Notes: generated from the letters alone by a model not told the origin. A DNA stretch of 64,000 bases from Saprospira grandis DSM 2844 (GCF_000275825.1 NZ_JH719942.1:1490575-1554574); one strand, 5' to 3'. Shown: positions 34,535-43,890, counted from the stretch's first letter. Made by a program: numbers and translations.

Positions 34535-36013
34535 CTAATTGCTAGTGGCCCAGAGTTGAGCCAGCCAATCCTCGGCAATAGTAAGATGCTTGGCCTGTTT
34601 TTCTGGGCTCATTTTATCCCAAAGGCGGACCATCATCGCCATCCGATAATTTTTTAAGAAGACCGCTCTATGCTTTTGAATGAAGCGCCAGTAGAGGCCG
34701 TCCCAAATGGCCATCCAATCCCCTTTGGGAAAGTCGCTCATTTTACGGATATAATTGGAGCCCGAAATATAGGGTTTGCTACAAATGAGGCCTCCATCGG
34801 CAAACTGGCTCATACCGTAAATATTGGGGACCATCACCCAATCGTAGGCATCTATATAGTGTTCCATAAACCAGCGATAGACCTCATCGGGATGAATTTC
34901 GCAGAGGAGAAAGCAGTTGCCCAAAAGCATAAGGCGTTCTATATGGTGGTTGTAGGCCCTAGATTTCAGCTTTTGAATAGCATGGTCCAAGGGCAGCAGG
35001 CCGGTTTTTCCGCTATAAAAAACAGCGGGCATAGGGCGTTTGGGAAAGCCCCAAAAGTTGGCCGTTCGCTCTTTGCGGCCTTCTCGCTCATAGATGCCTC
35101 GCATATATTCTCTCCAGCCCATTATTTGCCGAATGAAACCCTCTAAGGAGTTGAGTGGGAAATTTTCTTCTTCATGGGCGGAGAGTGCCGCCGAAACTAC
35201 CTCTTGGGGAGAAAGCAGGCCCAAATTGATATAAGGGCTTAGCATAGAATGAAAGAGTTGGCTACCTCTTCGGCTGATGGCATCTTCATAGGGACCAAAA
35301 AGGGCCATGCGATCTTTTAGGAAAAGGGCCAGGGCTCGTCTGGCCTCGCTCCTTGTTGTGGCATAGCAAAAGGGCTCGGCCTTCCCTAGGTTTTGACCAA
35401 AATATTGCTTCACATAAGCTTTGGCCTCGGCCAGATAGTTGTCTTCTAGGGCTTGGTACTCTGGGGGAAGGGTTTGTTTGGCGGGCAGTTTTTTTCTATT
35501 CTCTGCATCAAGGTTCCATTTTTCGCCCCAGGGCTTGCCCTCGGCATCCAACATGATGTTCCATTCTTTGCGCAAATTGATATAGAAATCATTCATAAAA
35601 TAGCGCTTTCCGAAGGCGGTATCTAGAGCCTTGAGCGAGAGCATAAAATTGGGGTTTTCAAATATCTTGAGCTGAACACCTGCGGTTTTGGCCCCTTCTT
35701 TTAGCCTTTGCAGCAGCCAGTCGTCGCTAGGGTGGCTAAATTGGAGCTGGCTGCCTTTGGGCCAATTTTGCTTGCTCAGCCAGTCTCCAATATGGTCCAA
35801 CTCAAAGGCTTGGATATAGTGGAGCTGATGCCCCTGCGCCCGAAGCTCATCGGCATAGGCGCGCATACTGGCCCGATGCAAAATGAGCTTTTGCTTATGA
35901 AAATTATACTGTTTGAAAAAGAGCGGCAGCTCTATTAGATAGACCTGCTCTACCCCAGCTAGGGCGGCGGGCTGCTCATATAGTTGGTGCGGAAAAACGA
36001 GAGCTATTTTCAT
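34535..36013 (-). CDS. Cryptochrome/photolyase-related flavoprotein lacking Fe-S cysteines
   Basis: Protein of 492 residues of the deoxyribodipyrimidine photolyase-related (PhrB/FeS-BCP-like) group. It opens with MKIALVFPHQLYEQPAAL and contains YNHHIERLMLLGN, DAYDWVMVPNIYGMSQFADG and KPYISGSNYIRKMSDF, which line the FAD pocket in relatives. Characterised FeS-BCP enzymes have a CxxC pair right after MSDY; here the sequence is MSDFPKGDWM, so those ligands are absent. Repair of (6-4) photoproducts or a light-sensing role is inferred from family. It is flanked by repeats and looks monocistronic. Confidence 0.88.
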   Translation of the reverse strand: MKIALVFPHQLYEQPAALAGVEQVYLIELPLFFKQYNFHKQKLILHRASMRAYADELRAQGHQLHYIQAFELDHIGDWLSKQNWPKGSQLQFSHPSDDWLLQRLKEGAKTAGVQLKIFENPNFMLSLKALDTAFGKRYFMNDFYINLRKEWNIMLDAEGKPWGEKWNLDAENRKKLPAKQTLPPEYQALEDNYLAEAKAYVKQYFGQNLGKAEPFCYATTRSEARRALALFLKDRMALFGPYEDAISRRGSQLFHSMLSPYINLGLLSPQEVVSAALSAHEEENFPLNSLEGFIRQIMGWREYMRGIYEREGRKERTANFWGFPKRPMPAVFYSGKTGLLPLDHAIQKLKSRAYNHHIERLMLLGNCFLLCEIHPDEVYRWFMEHYIDAYDWVMVPNIYGMSQFADGGLICSKPYISGSNYIRKMSDFPKGDWMAIWDGLYWRFIQKHRAVFLKNYRMAMMVRLWDKMSPEKQAKHLTIAEDWLAQLWATSN

Positions 36014-36098
36014 CTTTTTGTTTGCCTTAACAGTTTCTCTGGGCTTTTGTTTGCCTCCTTCGGCGGCCGAAGCGGAGCGCTATGCCTTAGTAGAACCG

Positions 36099-36228
36099 AT
36101 GAGCGGCCCAGCGCTGCGCAGCCGTGGCCCGCAGGGCCAGACCAAAGCCGCCGCAGGCGGCTGCAGGGCCGAGCAGACCTGCGAGCGGCGAAGCATAGCG
36201 GCGGCCAGCAAAGCTGGCCGCGGGCCCC
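36099..36228 (-). repeat. GC-rich modular repeat, subfamily A, copy 13
   Basis: Reverse copy. Stems AGCCGCC-GCA-GGCGGCT and GCGGCCAGC-AAA-GCTGGCCGC. Its GGCCCC end touches the terminator tract of the metalloprotease gene. Degenerate related sequence (GGCGGCCGAAGC...) extends outward to about 36058. Confidence 0.85.
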
Positions 36229-36267
36229 AAAAAAACATCGCCTGTCTTCTGATGAAAACAGGCGATG
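36229..36267 (-). terminator. Intrinsic terminator of the secreted metalloprotease gene
   Basis: On the reverse strand CATCGCCTGT pairs with ACAGGCGATG and is followed by seven T residues that run straight into GGGGCC of repeat copy 13. Confidence 0.92.
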
Positions 36268-36289
36268 AATAAGCATTAAGCCGACTGAA

Positions 36290-39200
36290 TTAGCGATGAA
36301 TAATCAATTTGCGGCTCTGTTGTTTTTGGTCCAATTGCAGACGCAAATAGTAGACGCCAGCGGGCAGATCGCGGAGGTCAATTTGCTGCTGCCAGTTTTG
36401 CGTTACGGTATATTGGCGCAACTGCTGGCCCAAAGTATTGACCAAAGAAAGCTGGGCCTGTTCTGCCTGCTGCTCCAACTGCAACTGCACAAAGCAAGTT
36501 TGGCTGGCGGGATTGGGGAATACCTCAAACAAGCCAAGGCCATCAATCGCCTCCACCGCCGTGGGTTGGATACAGAAAGCGCGGCTGGTAGAATCGGTAA
36601 AATTGGCGCCCATTTCGGCCAAGACGGTAGCTGCGGTATCAGTGAGCAGAAAGTTTCCAGTATTCTGCCCGTCATTCAAACCATCTCCATAACTATCATA
36701 GATAATGAAGGTATAGCAACCTTCGGGCAGACAATTGGGCAAGCTAAAGGTTTGGTTGGCCGTACCATCCTGATAAGGGCCACCGCTAGCAATAGGAAAG
36801 TTCTGAGCATTGAGGATCTCCCAAGTTGTTTCGCTACCAAAGTTATCCGTGGTAATGGCTACGGTCACATCTTGGCCCGGACTTACATAGGTAAAGCTAG
36901 TGGCAGCTGTATTATTGCTCAAATCGCCATCGGTTTGTCCGTTAGGCGCTGTTAGCTCGACACTATAACTGTGTGTTCCTGCAGCTACGCTAATCTGCGG
37001 CAGGCTCACTGTAGTTGTGGCGTTGGTGGCGAGGGTACCGCTCCAGTTGAAGCTTTGCGGGCTGCCGCCATCTAGCGTATAGTTAATCGTTAGGCTAGTT
37101 AGAGTGCTAGCGCCAAAGTTGGCAATTTCGATTTCGGGAACAAAATCGCCTTGATTACAATAGCGGCCCGAAAGGTTAGTAATGTCTAAAAGAGCGGCAT
37201 CATTGGCATTGCTAGGCGCGGCTACACAAACCTGTAGTCCCCAGCTATCTAGGCTTCCGCCGTCTTGGTTGGCCCCATCCGAAACGCTGAGGGTCCAGGT
37301 TCCTGCAGGGTTTTGGCCATTGAAAACAGACAAAAGGTCCTCGGCCTGATAAGTTCCTCCTCCAACAGGCGGACAAGGCAATTGGCTGCTGGCTGCAGCA
37401 TCATCAAAATTGACATCAAAGTCATCATCTCCACCACAAATTTGGGCAAAAAGCGTAGCGCTACTATTGCTCGGGCTGTTCAACACAAAGGTCAAATCAG
37501 AAACCCAAGAGTGCGTACCCGTCAAGTTCACCACATTCAAATCAATGATGCTTCCCGCATTGGGGATATTGATATTGGAGCTAATAGTGGGCGCTCCTGA
37601 AGCTGGAATAGCGATGGGTAGATCGGCGGCGGCATAAATATTACAGTCGGCTGTAGTAAACTCAAAGACCGCAGAATTTGGCGAATTGCTACAGGCATTG
37701 CTCGCCGATACTCGCCAGTAATAAGTGGTATTAGAGCTCAGGTTGCCAGAGGTATAGCTAGGGCTGCTGAGGTTGCTGGCCGACTCTACAATATTTGTAA
37801 AGTTAGCATCTGTAGCGATCTCGATGCCGAAACTTTGGCCGGCGCTACTGCTGGCGGTCCAGCTAAAGTTAGCGGGACTAATCACGCCCTGGGCTTGGTT
37901 GGCGGGCAGTTGGGGCGTAGGCGCGGCCAAACTACCATCCAAAACAGAAAGCATCAAGTTGAGGCTTTGCGTATCCGAAGCATTCTGAGCAATGAGGTTA
38001 AGGCTATAGTCTCCAGCTGCCGCATTGCCCAAAGTAATAGCTAAAGTAGTGGTATCGCTGGGCGTAATATTGGTATTTCCAAAGCTAGCCATAGCTCCTG
38101 TGGGGAGGCCCGTTAGGCTAAGTTGAACGGGGTCTGTATAGCCCAAAAGTCCAGTTACCGTAATAAAATAGCTGCCGTTGCTATTGGGGCAGCCCGCTAG
38201 GCTATCCATAGCTACCGAGAGGTTGTAGCCAAAGCTAGCGCCTGTAATTTCAAAATCATTATCTGAAATATCAAAGAAGTTCCCTCCGCTAGCTCTAACC
38301 ATAATGCGGCAAGTGCTAGAGGGAGTATTGGGGACCGTAATCACTTCGGAGCCGTCATTGGGAGTAGCTGTAGCGAGTACAGTAGGATAGGTCAAGCCAC
38401 CATCGGTAGACAATAAAATATCGACTAGCGTACAGTTTATGGGCGCATTATTCGTATTAGCCACATCCCATTGCACGGTTTCTGGGGTGGTGCCGATCCA
38501 GCTAATGCCAGTAGCCGAAGGGTAGTTAATGATAAAAGGGCCAGAGTTAGCATCTACATTGACCGGAAGGTCTACATGATCGGTACAGCCGCCTCCGCTT
38601 GCATTATCGCGCACTGTTAGTCGGAAATTATAGCTTCTAGATACAGAAGAAAGGACCTCCCAAGTTGGGCTGATGCCTGCGCTTAGGTCGGCCAAATTGG
38701 GAAAATAGCGAGTAGGATTACTGCTTGGCGAAATCGAACGGAAGCTAGGCCCTACCGTAGCAGTAGGTAGAGGGGGCATAGTGGCCGTTTGGTTATCCAT
38801 TTGCTCCCAGCAATAGGTCAATACATCGGCGGTGTCTTGGTCCTGGGCATCTGCAGTGAGGAAGAAAGGCGTATTGGCTGGAATCACTAGGGTGTTTGTA
38901 CTATTATTGACCACTGGCGAATTATTGGCCAGGGGGGTTGTTATGGGACAGCTATGTCCGCTACTTGTAATAAAGGCCCCCATTTCTTCTAAGGATACCC
39001 CATGAAAATGGTCGTCGCTGTTGTTTTGCACATTGGGTGCACAAATGCCTGCATAGCCCATAATGGTCGAGGCGCTGCCAGGCTCCATGGCCGTGGCGCC
39101 ATTGCGGTTACAAGCATTGTTTTGGGTATGGTTGGCCCCAAACTGATGCCCCATTTCATGGGCCACATAGTCAATATCAAAGGGATCGCCAACAGGGTTA

Positions 39201-40183
39201 GCGCTACCGGTCACGCCACCAGCCTTATTATTATTACAGACCGATTGTAGGTAGGCCACTCCCCCACCGCCAGTAGAAAACACATGGCCAATATCGTAGT
39301 TGGCCGTACCAATAGAATCATCGCAGATCGTCTGGTTTTCGCCCAGCATGGCCCCACCGCTAGCATTGCTATAGGGGTCGGTATTGCCATTGGTATAAAT
39401 GATTTTGTAGTTATCGGCCACAATGACCATCCGAACGGCCAAATCTCTTTCATAGACGGCATTCACACGGTTCATAGACACCAGCTGAGCGGCCAAGGCA
39501 TCGGCCACGGTTCCCCCATGAAACTGGGTATATTCGCCAGTGGCGGCTAGGGCCAGGCGGTAGGTCCGTAGCTCACAGCTGCCAAAAGACTTAGGCAAAA
39601 GTGGCCGCTTATTCGTTTGGCCTTTGCTCATAGGCGTTTCGGTTTGGCAGCTAAAATTCTTGGCTACCGTAGAGCGGAAATCGCTGCGGTAATAGACCTG
39701 ATAATAGCGTTTGTCTCCCTTAAAATAGACAGGGTCAATAAAGATAGTGGGCCCATCGGCCTGCAAAATCATGGCATGAAAGCCCTCGGGCGTGAGGTCA
39801 AAGCGAAGCGATTTACTGGGGTCCGTCACCCCTCGCCCATTAAAGGTTTGGATATCGGGAAAACGCTCCGATAGGGCCGCTTCCATAATCGGCGACTCCT
39901 GTATATCAAAACTCTGCATACTGCCATCGGGCATCGGCAGGCTGATGAGGGTCTGGCTCATTTGCGCAATAGGCGTAAACTCCATAGGAGCCGCATCTAG
40001 GAGCTGCTGCAATTGGTCCAAATCTAATTGATAATAAGCTGCGGCCTGCGGCTGAATATAACGAACACCCAAAACGGGAATGCTCGCCTCTGTTTGGCTT
40101 TGCCAAAGCTCTTGCCCCTGAGCCCATAAGCCCGTCAGCATCAAACAGCTAAGAAAAATAGTGGATAAAATGCGCATAATCAT
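36290..40183 (-). CDS. Secreted reprolysin-like zinc metalloprotease with P-domain and T9SS sorting domain
   Basis: Very large exported protein, 1297 residues from the ATG at 40183 (MIMRILSTIFLSC); a further 36 bp of open frame lie upstream. Order: signal peptide; propeptide-like region to about 190; metzincin catalytic domain with HEMGHQFGANHT (first His about residue 342) and a later Met-turn region SASTIMGYAGIC; Ig/Fn3-like domains, one with WTASSSAGQSFGIEIATDAN; a proprotein-convertase-type P-domain (LNVVNLTGTHSWVSDLTFVL, GTWTLSVSDG); a final T9SS sorting domain (FEVFPNPASQTCFVQLQ to the C-terminal SRKLIIHR). It probably degrades proteins or peptides outside the cell. Confidence 0.92.
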   Translation of the reverse strand: MIMRILSTIFLSCLMLTGLWAQGQELWQSQTEASIPVLGVRYIQPQAAAYYQLDLDQLQQLLDAAPMEFTPIAQMSQTLISLPMPDGSMQSFDIQESPIMEAALSERFPDIQTFNGRGVTDPSKSLRFDLTPEGFHAMILQADGPTIFIDPVYFKGDKRYYQVYYRSDFRSTVAKNFSCQTETPMSKGQTNKRPLLPKSFGSCELRTYRLALAATGEYTQFHGGTVADALAAQLVSMNRVNAVYERDLAVRMVIVADNYKIIYTNGNTDPYSNASGGAMLGENQTICDDSIGTANYDIGHVFSTGGGGVAYLQSVCNNNKAGGVTGSANPVGDPFDIDYVAHEMGHQFGANHTQNNACNRNGATAMEPGSASTIMGYAGICAPNVQNNSDDHFHGVSLEEMGAFITSSGHSCPITTPLANNSPVVNNSTNTLVIPANTPFFLTADAQDQDTADVLTYCWEQMDNQTATMPPLPTATVGPSFRSISPSSNPTRYFPNLADLSAGISPTWEVLSSVSRSYNFRLTVRDNASGGGCTDHVDLPVNVDANSGPFIINYPSATGISWIGTTPETVQWDVANTNNAPINCTLVDILLSTDGGLTYPTVLATATPNDGSEVITVPNTPSSTCRIMVRASGGNFFDISDNDFEITGASFGYNLSVAMDSLAGCPNSNGSYFITVTGLLGYTDPVQLSLTGLPTGAMASFGNTNITPSDTTTLAITLGNAAAGDYSLNLIAQNASDTQSLNLMLSVLDGSLAAPTPQLPANQAQGVISPANFSWTASSSAGQSFGIEIATDANFTNIVESASNLSSPSYTSGNLSSNTTYYWRVSASNACSNSPNSAVFEFTTADCNIYAAADLPIAIPASGAPTISSNINIPNAGSIIDLNVVNLTGTHSWVSDLTFVLNSPSNSSATLFAQICGGDDDFDVNFDDAAASSQLPCPPVGGGTYQAEDLLSVFNGQNPAGTWTLSVSDGANQDGGSLDSWGLQVCVAAPSNANDAALLDITNLSGRYCNQGDFVPEIEIANFGASTLTSLTINYTLDGGSPQSFNWSGTLATNATTTVSLPQISVAAGTHSYSVELTAPNGQTDGDLSNNTAATSFTYVSPGQDVTVAITTDNFGSETTWEILNAQNFPIASGGPYQDGTANQTFSLPNCLPEGCYTFIIYDSYGDGLNDGQNTGNFLLTDTAATVLAEMGANFTDSTSRAFCIQPTAVEAIDGLGLFEVFPNPASQTCFVQLQLEQQAEQAQLSLVNTLGQQLRQYTVTQNWQQQIDLRDLPAGVYYLRLQLDQKQQSRKLIIHR

Positions 40184-40351
40184 TGTTTTTCGGTTGATGA
40201 TAGCGCAATTTACAAACAATAATTTGCCTGCTTCAAGTTTACAGATATTTTATTTTGAGTTCAAATCTGGTATTTTAGGCCTTGGGGCGTTACTCCTTTT
40301 AGTCGTCGAAGACGCCCTAAAGGGCTTGTTGTGGCCGCTCGCTGTTGTTTT

Positions 40352-40615
40352 GGGGCCTCAGCTGCGGCTTCGCCTTGCGGCGCTACGGTTACTCCCTTTG
40401 GTCGTCGAACTGCGGACTAAAGTCCTTGTTGTTAGGGCTCGCAGGTCTGCTCGGCCCTGCGTCGCCTTCGGCTCCTTGGTCTGGCCTGACGGCCACCCCG
40501 CCGCATCGGTAGGCCGTTTGGCCTTCGGCCATAGCTGCAGGTTGAAACCCGCAGCCAGATTAGGACCCAATCAGCTAGCTCTTTATCGCCCCTTGGCCTG
40601 CAGCTTAAAAGCCGC
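40352..40615 (+). repeat. Long composite GC-rich repeat, copy 14 (subfamily A plus module C)
   Basis: Forward copy starting GGGGCCTCAGC with module C inserted at about 40387-40432, then GGGCTCGCAGGTCTGCTCGG, GGTCTG, stem GGCC-TGAC-GGCC, CATCGGTAGGCC, and an extension with a GCTGC/GCAGC stem (40541-40557) and GGCCTGCAGCTTAAAAGCC (40599-40617). The same extension, in the same relative order, belongs to copy 6 at 12400-12483. Confidence 0.82.
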
Positions 40616-40631
40616 AGGTCCTGAAAAACCC

Positions 40632-40667
40632 AAGCCCCTGCCTTCTATCACCAAAGCAGGGGCTTTT
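40632..40667 (+). terminator. Orphan terminator-like hairpin
   Basis: AAGCCCCTGC pairs with GCAGGGGCTT and is followed by a short TT tract. No gene ends nearby, so this may be a remnant or may belong to an unrecognised transcript. Confidence 0.45.
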
Positions 40668-40764
40668 AAGCTCTTGCAGCGAGAAAGATGATGGCCCAAC
40701 AAGATTGGCTGCGGCCTTTAGACTGCAGATAGCGGCGAAGCCGCCATAGCCAAAGGCCAAACAG

Positions 40765-40812
40765 CCCATCAATACCTTTTTGCCCTATTCTGCAACTGCA
40801 GAACGACATATT
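40765..40812 (-). repeat. Single unit related to the 42-bp array
   Basis: On the reverse strand this resembles one unit of the 11906-12390 array (in the forward direction CAGCCCATCAATACCTTTTT then GCCCTATTCTGCA). Its core forms a perfect inverted repeat TTCTGCA-AC-TGCAGAA. It occupies the same relative place beside long repeat copy 14 as the array does beside copy 6. Confidence 0.75.
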
Positions 40813-40830
40813 CCATTTAGAGGAAGCTAT

Positions 40831-41115
40831 TCGGGGGACTGTTCGGGGTTTTGTGTATCCGAATAAAATTTGGGCCGTTAGCTTGTTAGGATTTGGCCAA
40901 TAGTCGCCTAGGGACAAGCCCCTAGGCTAATCAAATGGAGTCAGCCCTAAAGGGCCTCAAAGGTTGATATACAGGGACTGGCTAAGTAGTTCTTGCAGAG
41001 AAGGTCCTTATCCAAAGGCCCTCTTTAGAGGGCTGTCTAAAAAAGCTAGCCTAGGGGCTTGTCCCTAGGCAGCAAAAAGGAGAAACACAAAATTTTAAAC
41101 AGTCTCCTATTCGGA
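40831..41115. repeat. Nested inverted-repeat element (MITE-like)
   Basis: Two perfect 24-bp inverted repeats lie at 40906-40929 and 41047-41070, 117 bp apart. Each arm is itself a hairpin (GCCTAGGG/CCCTAGGC). Inside are further hairpins such as CCCTCT-TT-AGAGGG. Outside them an imperfect inverted pair is visible: GGGACTGTTCGGGGTTTTGT at 40834 against the reverse complement of 41086-41107. No transposase frame is present, so if mobile it would depend on enzymes encoded elsewhere. Confidence 0.65.
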
Positions 41116-41170
41116 ATTTGTGAAACCGTAGATCAAGACTTTGATGGACCATTCCAAAAATTCGTCCTAC

Positions 41171-41299
41171 AGGCCCGAAGGGCCGCAGGCCTAGGGGCCT
41201 GAAAGGGTGGCCGCAGGCCAGACCGAAGCCCGAAGGGCTGAAGGGCCGAGCAGACCTGCGAGCCCTGCAAGGGCCCGGCCGCCGAAGGCGGCAGGCCCC
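41171..41299 (-). repeat. GC-rich modular repeat, subfamily A, copy 15
   Basis: Reverse copy with stems AGCCC-GAA-GGGCT and GCCGCC-GAA-GGCGGC. The GGCCCC end lies 79 bp beyond the stop codon of the next reverse-strand gene. Confidence 0.85.
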
Positions 41300-41378
41300 A
41301 AAACAAGCTCCTACAGGCATAAAAAAGGGCCCAAACCCTAAGATTTGAACCTCTAACTATTATACTTTTCGAAATGGG

Positions 41379-42371
41379 CTATTGCTTTCTAAACTTTTGG
41401 TAGAAAACCTCTTGCTCTTCGTTCTCTAATTGTAGGATATAGAGTCCTGCTGGCAGATTGGGGACAGCAATCTGGTAGTTTTCTTGGCTGTTGCTAAGGC
41501 TCCCTTGCTGGACCAACTGCCCATTGAGTTGATAAATGGCGTAGCGCAAAAGGGGCTGCTGGCTCTGCAGGTAAAACTGCGCTTGAGTGGGGTTGGGAAA
41601 CAGTTTAACCTGCTGAGCATTTTGGGCCATAGAAGGATCGGCCAATTGCGCTACGGTAGTAATGAGGCTCTCGCAGCCCCAGTCCTCTTGCACCTCATCA
41701 ATGAGTACGCCCCGTTCATCATCTTGGTAGCAGACCAAGTCCGTAGTTTGGCCCTGAATGTAAACATTAGGGTCGCAAAGGCGTAGATTGGGATAGGGAA
41801 AAAAAGTAGTTTCTCCGCCAATATTGTGAATGATTTTCCCCTTAAAATACTGGCTAGTACTATCCTCTAAAACGCTAGAAGAAATATTGTAATAAGAGCG
41901 CTTAAAGGCCCATTGGCCCAGAGTTAAGGTATCTTGCTCCAAAATGGCTAAAGTATCTTGCAGCGGGTAATTACTATTGTTTCCGCAGGCATTTCGGTGC
42001 TGCTGAATGGCTAAACTATCGCCCACTAAGGCCGAAAAATCATGTAAGAGATAAAACTGCTGGCTGTCGGCCAGATGCTCATAGAGGAACTCATCGTTCT
42101 GCCAGCTAATCGTATGGCCAGCAATATAGGGCTGCATATTTTGGTATTGATAGTCATAGGCCACTCGATCATGGCGAATCTTTTTGACCGCCTGCCCATT
42201 GACCACCGTATCTTTTTCATAGCTAAACATGCTATAATGCGGGAAATACATCTGCACCGCATGCTTATAGACCCAGATACTGCCAGTAGGACAAAAGCCG
42301 CTAGTATCTTGTTGTTGGGCCATTAGGCCTTGAGAAATAAGGAAGAGGAGGATAAATAAAACTTGTTTCAT
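41379..42371 (-). CDS. Secreted protein with T9SS sorting domain
   Basis: Protein of 330 residues. Signal peptide ends QGLMAQ. The central part has no motif I recognise; it reads like an all-beta domain with aromatic-rich strands (SIWVYKHAVQMYFPHYSMF). The C terminus is a type A sorting domain (VKLFPNPTQAQFYLQSQ, YAIYQLNGQLVQQGSL, GLYILQLENEEQEVFYQKF). It is therefore a T9SS client exposed at or released from the surface. Confidence 0.83.
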   Translation of the reverse strand: MKQVLFILLFLISQGLMAQQQDTSGFCPTGSIWVYKHAVQMYFPHYSMFSYEKDTVVNGQAVKKIRHDRVAYDYQYQNMQPYIAGHTISWQNDEFLYEHLADSQQFYLLHDFSALVGDSLAIQQHRNACGNNSNYPLQDTLAILEQDTLTLGQWAFKRSYYNISSSVLEDSTSQYFKGKIIHNIGGETTFFPYPNLRLCDPNVYIQGQTTDLVCYQDDERGVLIDEVQEDWGCESLITTVAQLADPSMAQNAQQVKLFPNPTQAQFYLQSQQPLLRYAIYQLNGQLVQQGSLSNSQENYQIAVPNLPAGLYILQLENEEQEVFYQKFRKQ

Positions 42372-42433
42372 ATTCTTTGCGATTTAATTTGGGATAAAGT
42401 TATGTTTTTTTTTACAACAGTAATTTCAAGGCA

Positions 42434-42472
42434 TAAAAAAACAGCCAATACCCTAAGATATTGACTGTTTTA
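42434..42472 (-). terminator. Intrinsic terminator of hisS
   Basis: On the reverse strand AACAGTCAATA pairs with TATTGGCTGTT (one G-U pair) and is followed by TTTTT. It lies about 21 bp after the hisS stop codon. Confidence 0.88.
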
Positions 42473-42492
42473 CTGCTATATAGTTATGCTAA

Positions 42493-43890
42493 CTAGGCCT
42501 TGAGTTGAGCAATCAGCTCTTCTAGGTTACAGCTAGACTGTTCTCCTGTTTTCATATTCTTTAGTTGGAGCTGGCCGCTTGTTCTTTCGCTTTCTCCAAT
42601 AATGACCACTTTTTGCAGCCCTCTTTTGTTGGCATACTTCATCTGCTTTTTAAACTTGGCCGCTTCTGGATAAATATCGGCCTTGATGCCAGCGGCTCGG
42701 CAAGCTTGTAGGCAATTAAAGCCATACTTGAGCGAGTCCTCATCCATGCAGAGGAAAAACAGCTCGACCTCATCGGCTGGGATCTGCTCAAAGCGGCCCA
42801 ATTCCTCCATCACATCAAAGATGCGGGCGGCCCCAAAAGAGCAACCTACGCCCGAGTTTCCTTCCCAACCAAAGACCGCGGTCAGCTTATCATAGCGTCC
42901 TCCGCCGCCAATGCTGCCCATCTTGACCTTTTCTTGACCGGGGGCAGTTGTATCGACCACCACCTCAAAGATGCAGCCGGTGTAGTAGCTCAGGCCACGG
43001 GCCAGGCTAAAGTCGAGGACAAGATTATTGCTAAAGCTATAGCCCTCTAGAAAAGCCAGCACCTCTTGCAGCTCGGCAATGCCCTTTTGGCCCACTTCAT
43101 TAGTTGGACCAAAAAGCTCGGCTAGTTGATCTAGGCTTTTGGCCTGAATAGCGGCTTGGATTTGCTGTTGTTGCTGCTCGTCTAGGCCTAGTTTTTCTAG
43201 TTCTTGGGCCACGCCTTCCCACTCCACTTTGTCCAGCTTATCAATAGCTACGGTAATGGGCATAAAGAGTTCGGGCTGGCCAATCATTTGGGCCAAGGCC
43301 TCGAGGAGTTTGCGGTTATTGAGGCGAATATCGACCTTCACATCAAATTCGGCAAAAGCCTGATCATAAACTTGGAGGAGTTCGGCCTCATAGAGCAGAG
43401 CATCCGAGCCAATTACATCCACATCACACTGATAAAACTCTCTGTATCGGCCTTTTTGGGGGCGGTCGCCTCGCCAAACGGGTTGAATTTGATAGCGCTT
43501 AAAGGGAAAGGCAATATCGTTGCGGTTGAGGACCACAAAGCGGGCAAAGGGAACCGTCAGGTCGTAACGCAAGCCACGGCTAGCGATCAGCGGGCTGAGG
43601 GCGGCGCTATCTTTCTCGGCCAAAATCTTTTCGAGTTCCTCGGGGCTACTTTGTTTGCGCACCTCTTTGCCATTGAGGTAATCGCCATTATTGAGGATCT
43701 TAAAGAGCAGCTGGTCGCCTTCATCGCCATATTTACCCTGTAGGGTACTGAGCATTTCTAGGGCCGGCGTTTCAATTTCCTGAAAGCCAAAGCGGCTAAA
43801 AATATCGCGGAGCGTATTAAAAATATATTTGCGTTGGCGGAGCTGCAAAGGACCAAAGTCGCGGCTACCTTGTACTAATTTCGGTTTCAT
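42493..43890 (-). CDS. hisS: Histidyl-tRNA synthetase
   Basis: Class II aminoacyl-tRNA synthetase of 465 residues that charges tRNA-His. Class II motif 2 is clear (FKRYQIQPVWRGDRPQKGRY, REFYQCDVDVIG). The histidine-binding motifs LSYYTGCIFEVV and GGGGRYDKL and motif 3 (GVGCSFGAARIFD) are present, and an anticodon-binding domain forms the last 95 residues. It lies 51 bp downstream of thiL on the same strand, although a promoter-like motif sits in the gap. Confidence 0.97.
   Translation of the reverse strand: MKPKLVQGSRDFGPLQLRQRKYIFNTLRDIFSRFGFQEIETPALEMLSTLQGKYGDEGDQLLFKILNNGDYLNGKEVRKQSSPEELEKILAEKDSAALSPLIASRGLRYDLTVPFARFVVLNRNDIAFPFKRYQIQPVWRGDRPQKGRYREFYQCDVDVIGSDALLYEAELLQVYDQAFAEFDVKVDIRLNNRKLLEALAQMIGQPELFMPITVAIDKLDKVEWEGVAQELEKLGLDEQQQQQIQAAIQAKSLDQLAELFGPTNEVGQKGIAELQEVLAFLEGYSFSNNLVLDFSLARGLSYYTGCIFEVVVDTTAPGQEKVKMGSIGGGGRYDKLTAVFGWEGNSGVGCSFGAARIFDVMEELGRFEQIPADEVELFFLCMDEDSLKYGFNCLQACRAAGIKADIYPEAAKFKKQMKYANKRGLQKVVIIGESERTSGQLQLKNMKTGEQSSCNLEELIAQLKA

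Larger units (their letters stand above)
40220..41378. other. 1159-bp gene-free repeat region
   Basis: No gene is supported here. In order it holds module C (about 40287-40330), long repeat copy 14, an orphan hairpin (40632-40665), a single 42-bp-type unit (40765-40812), a nested inverted-repeat element (40831-41115), and repeat copy 15. It resembles the region at 11746-12756. Confidence 0.75.

Noticed and set aside
40666-41320. Short reverse-strand open frames in the gene-free region
   Set aside because: They overlap repeats and the nested inverted-repeat element and have no recognisable domain or start context.
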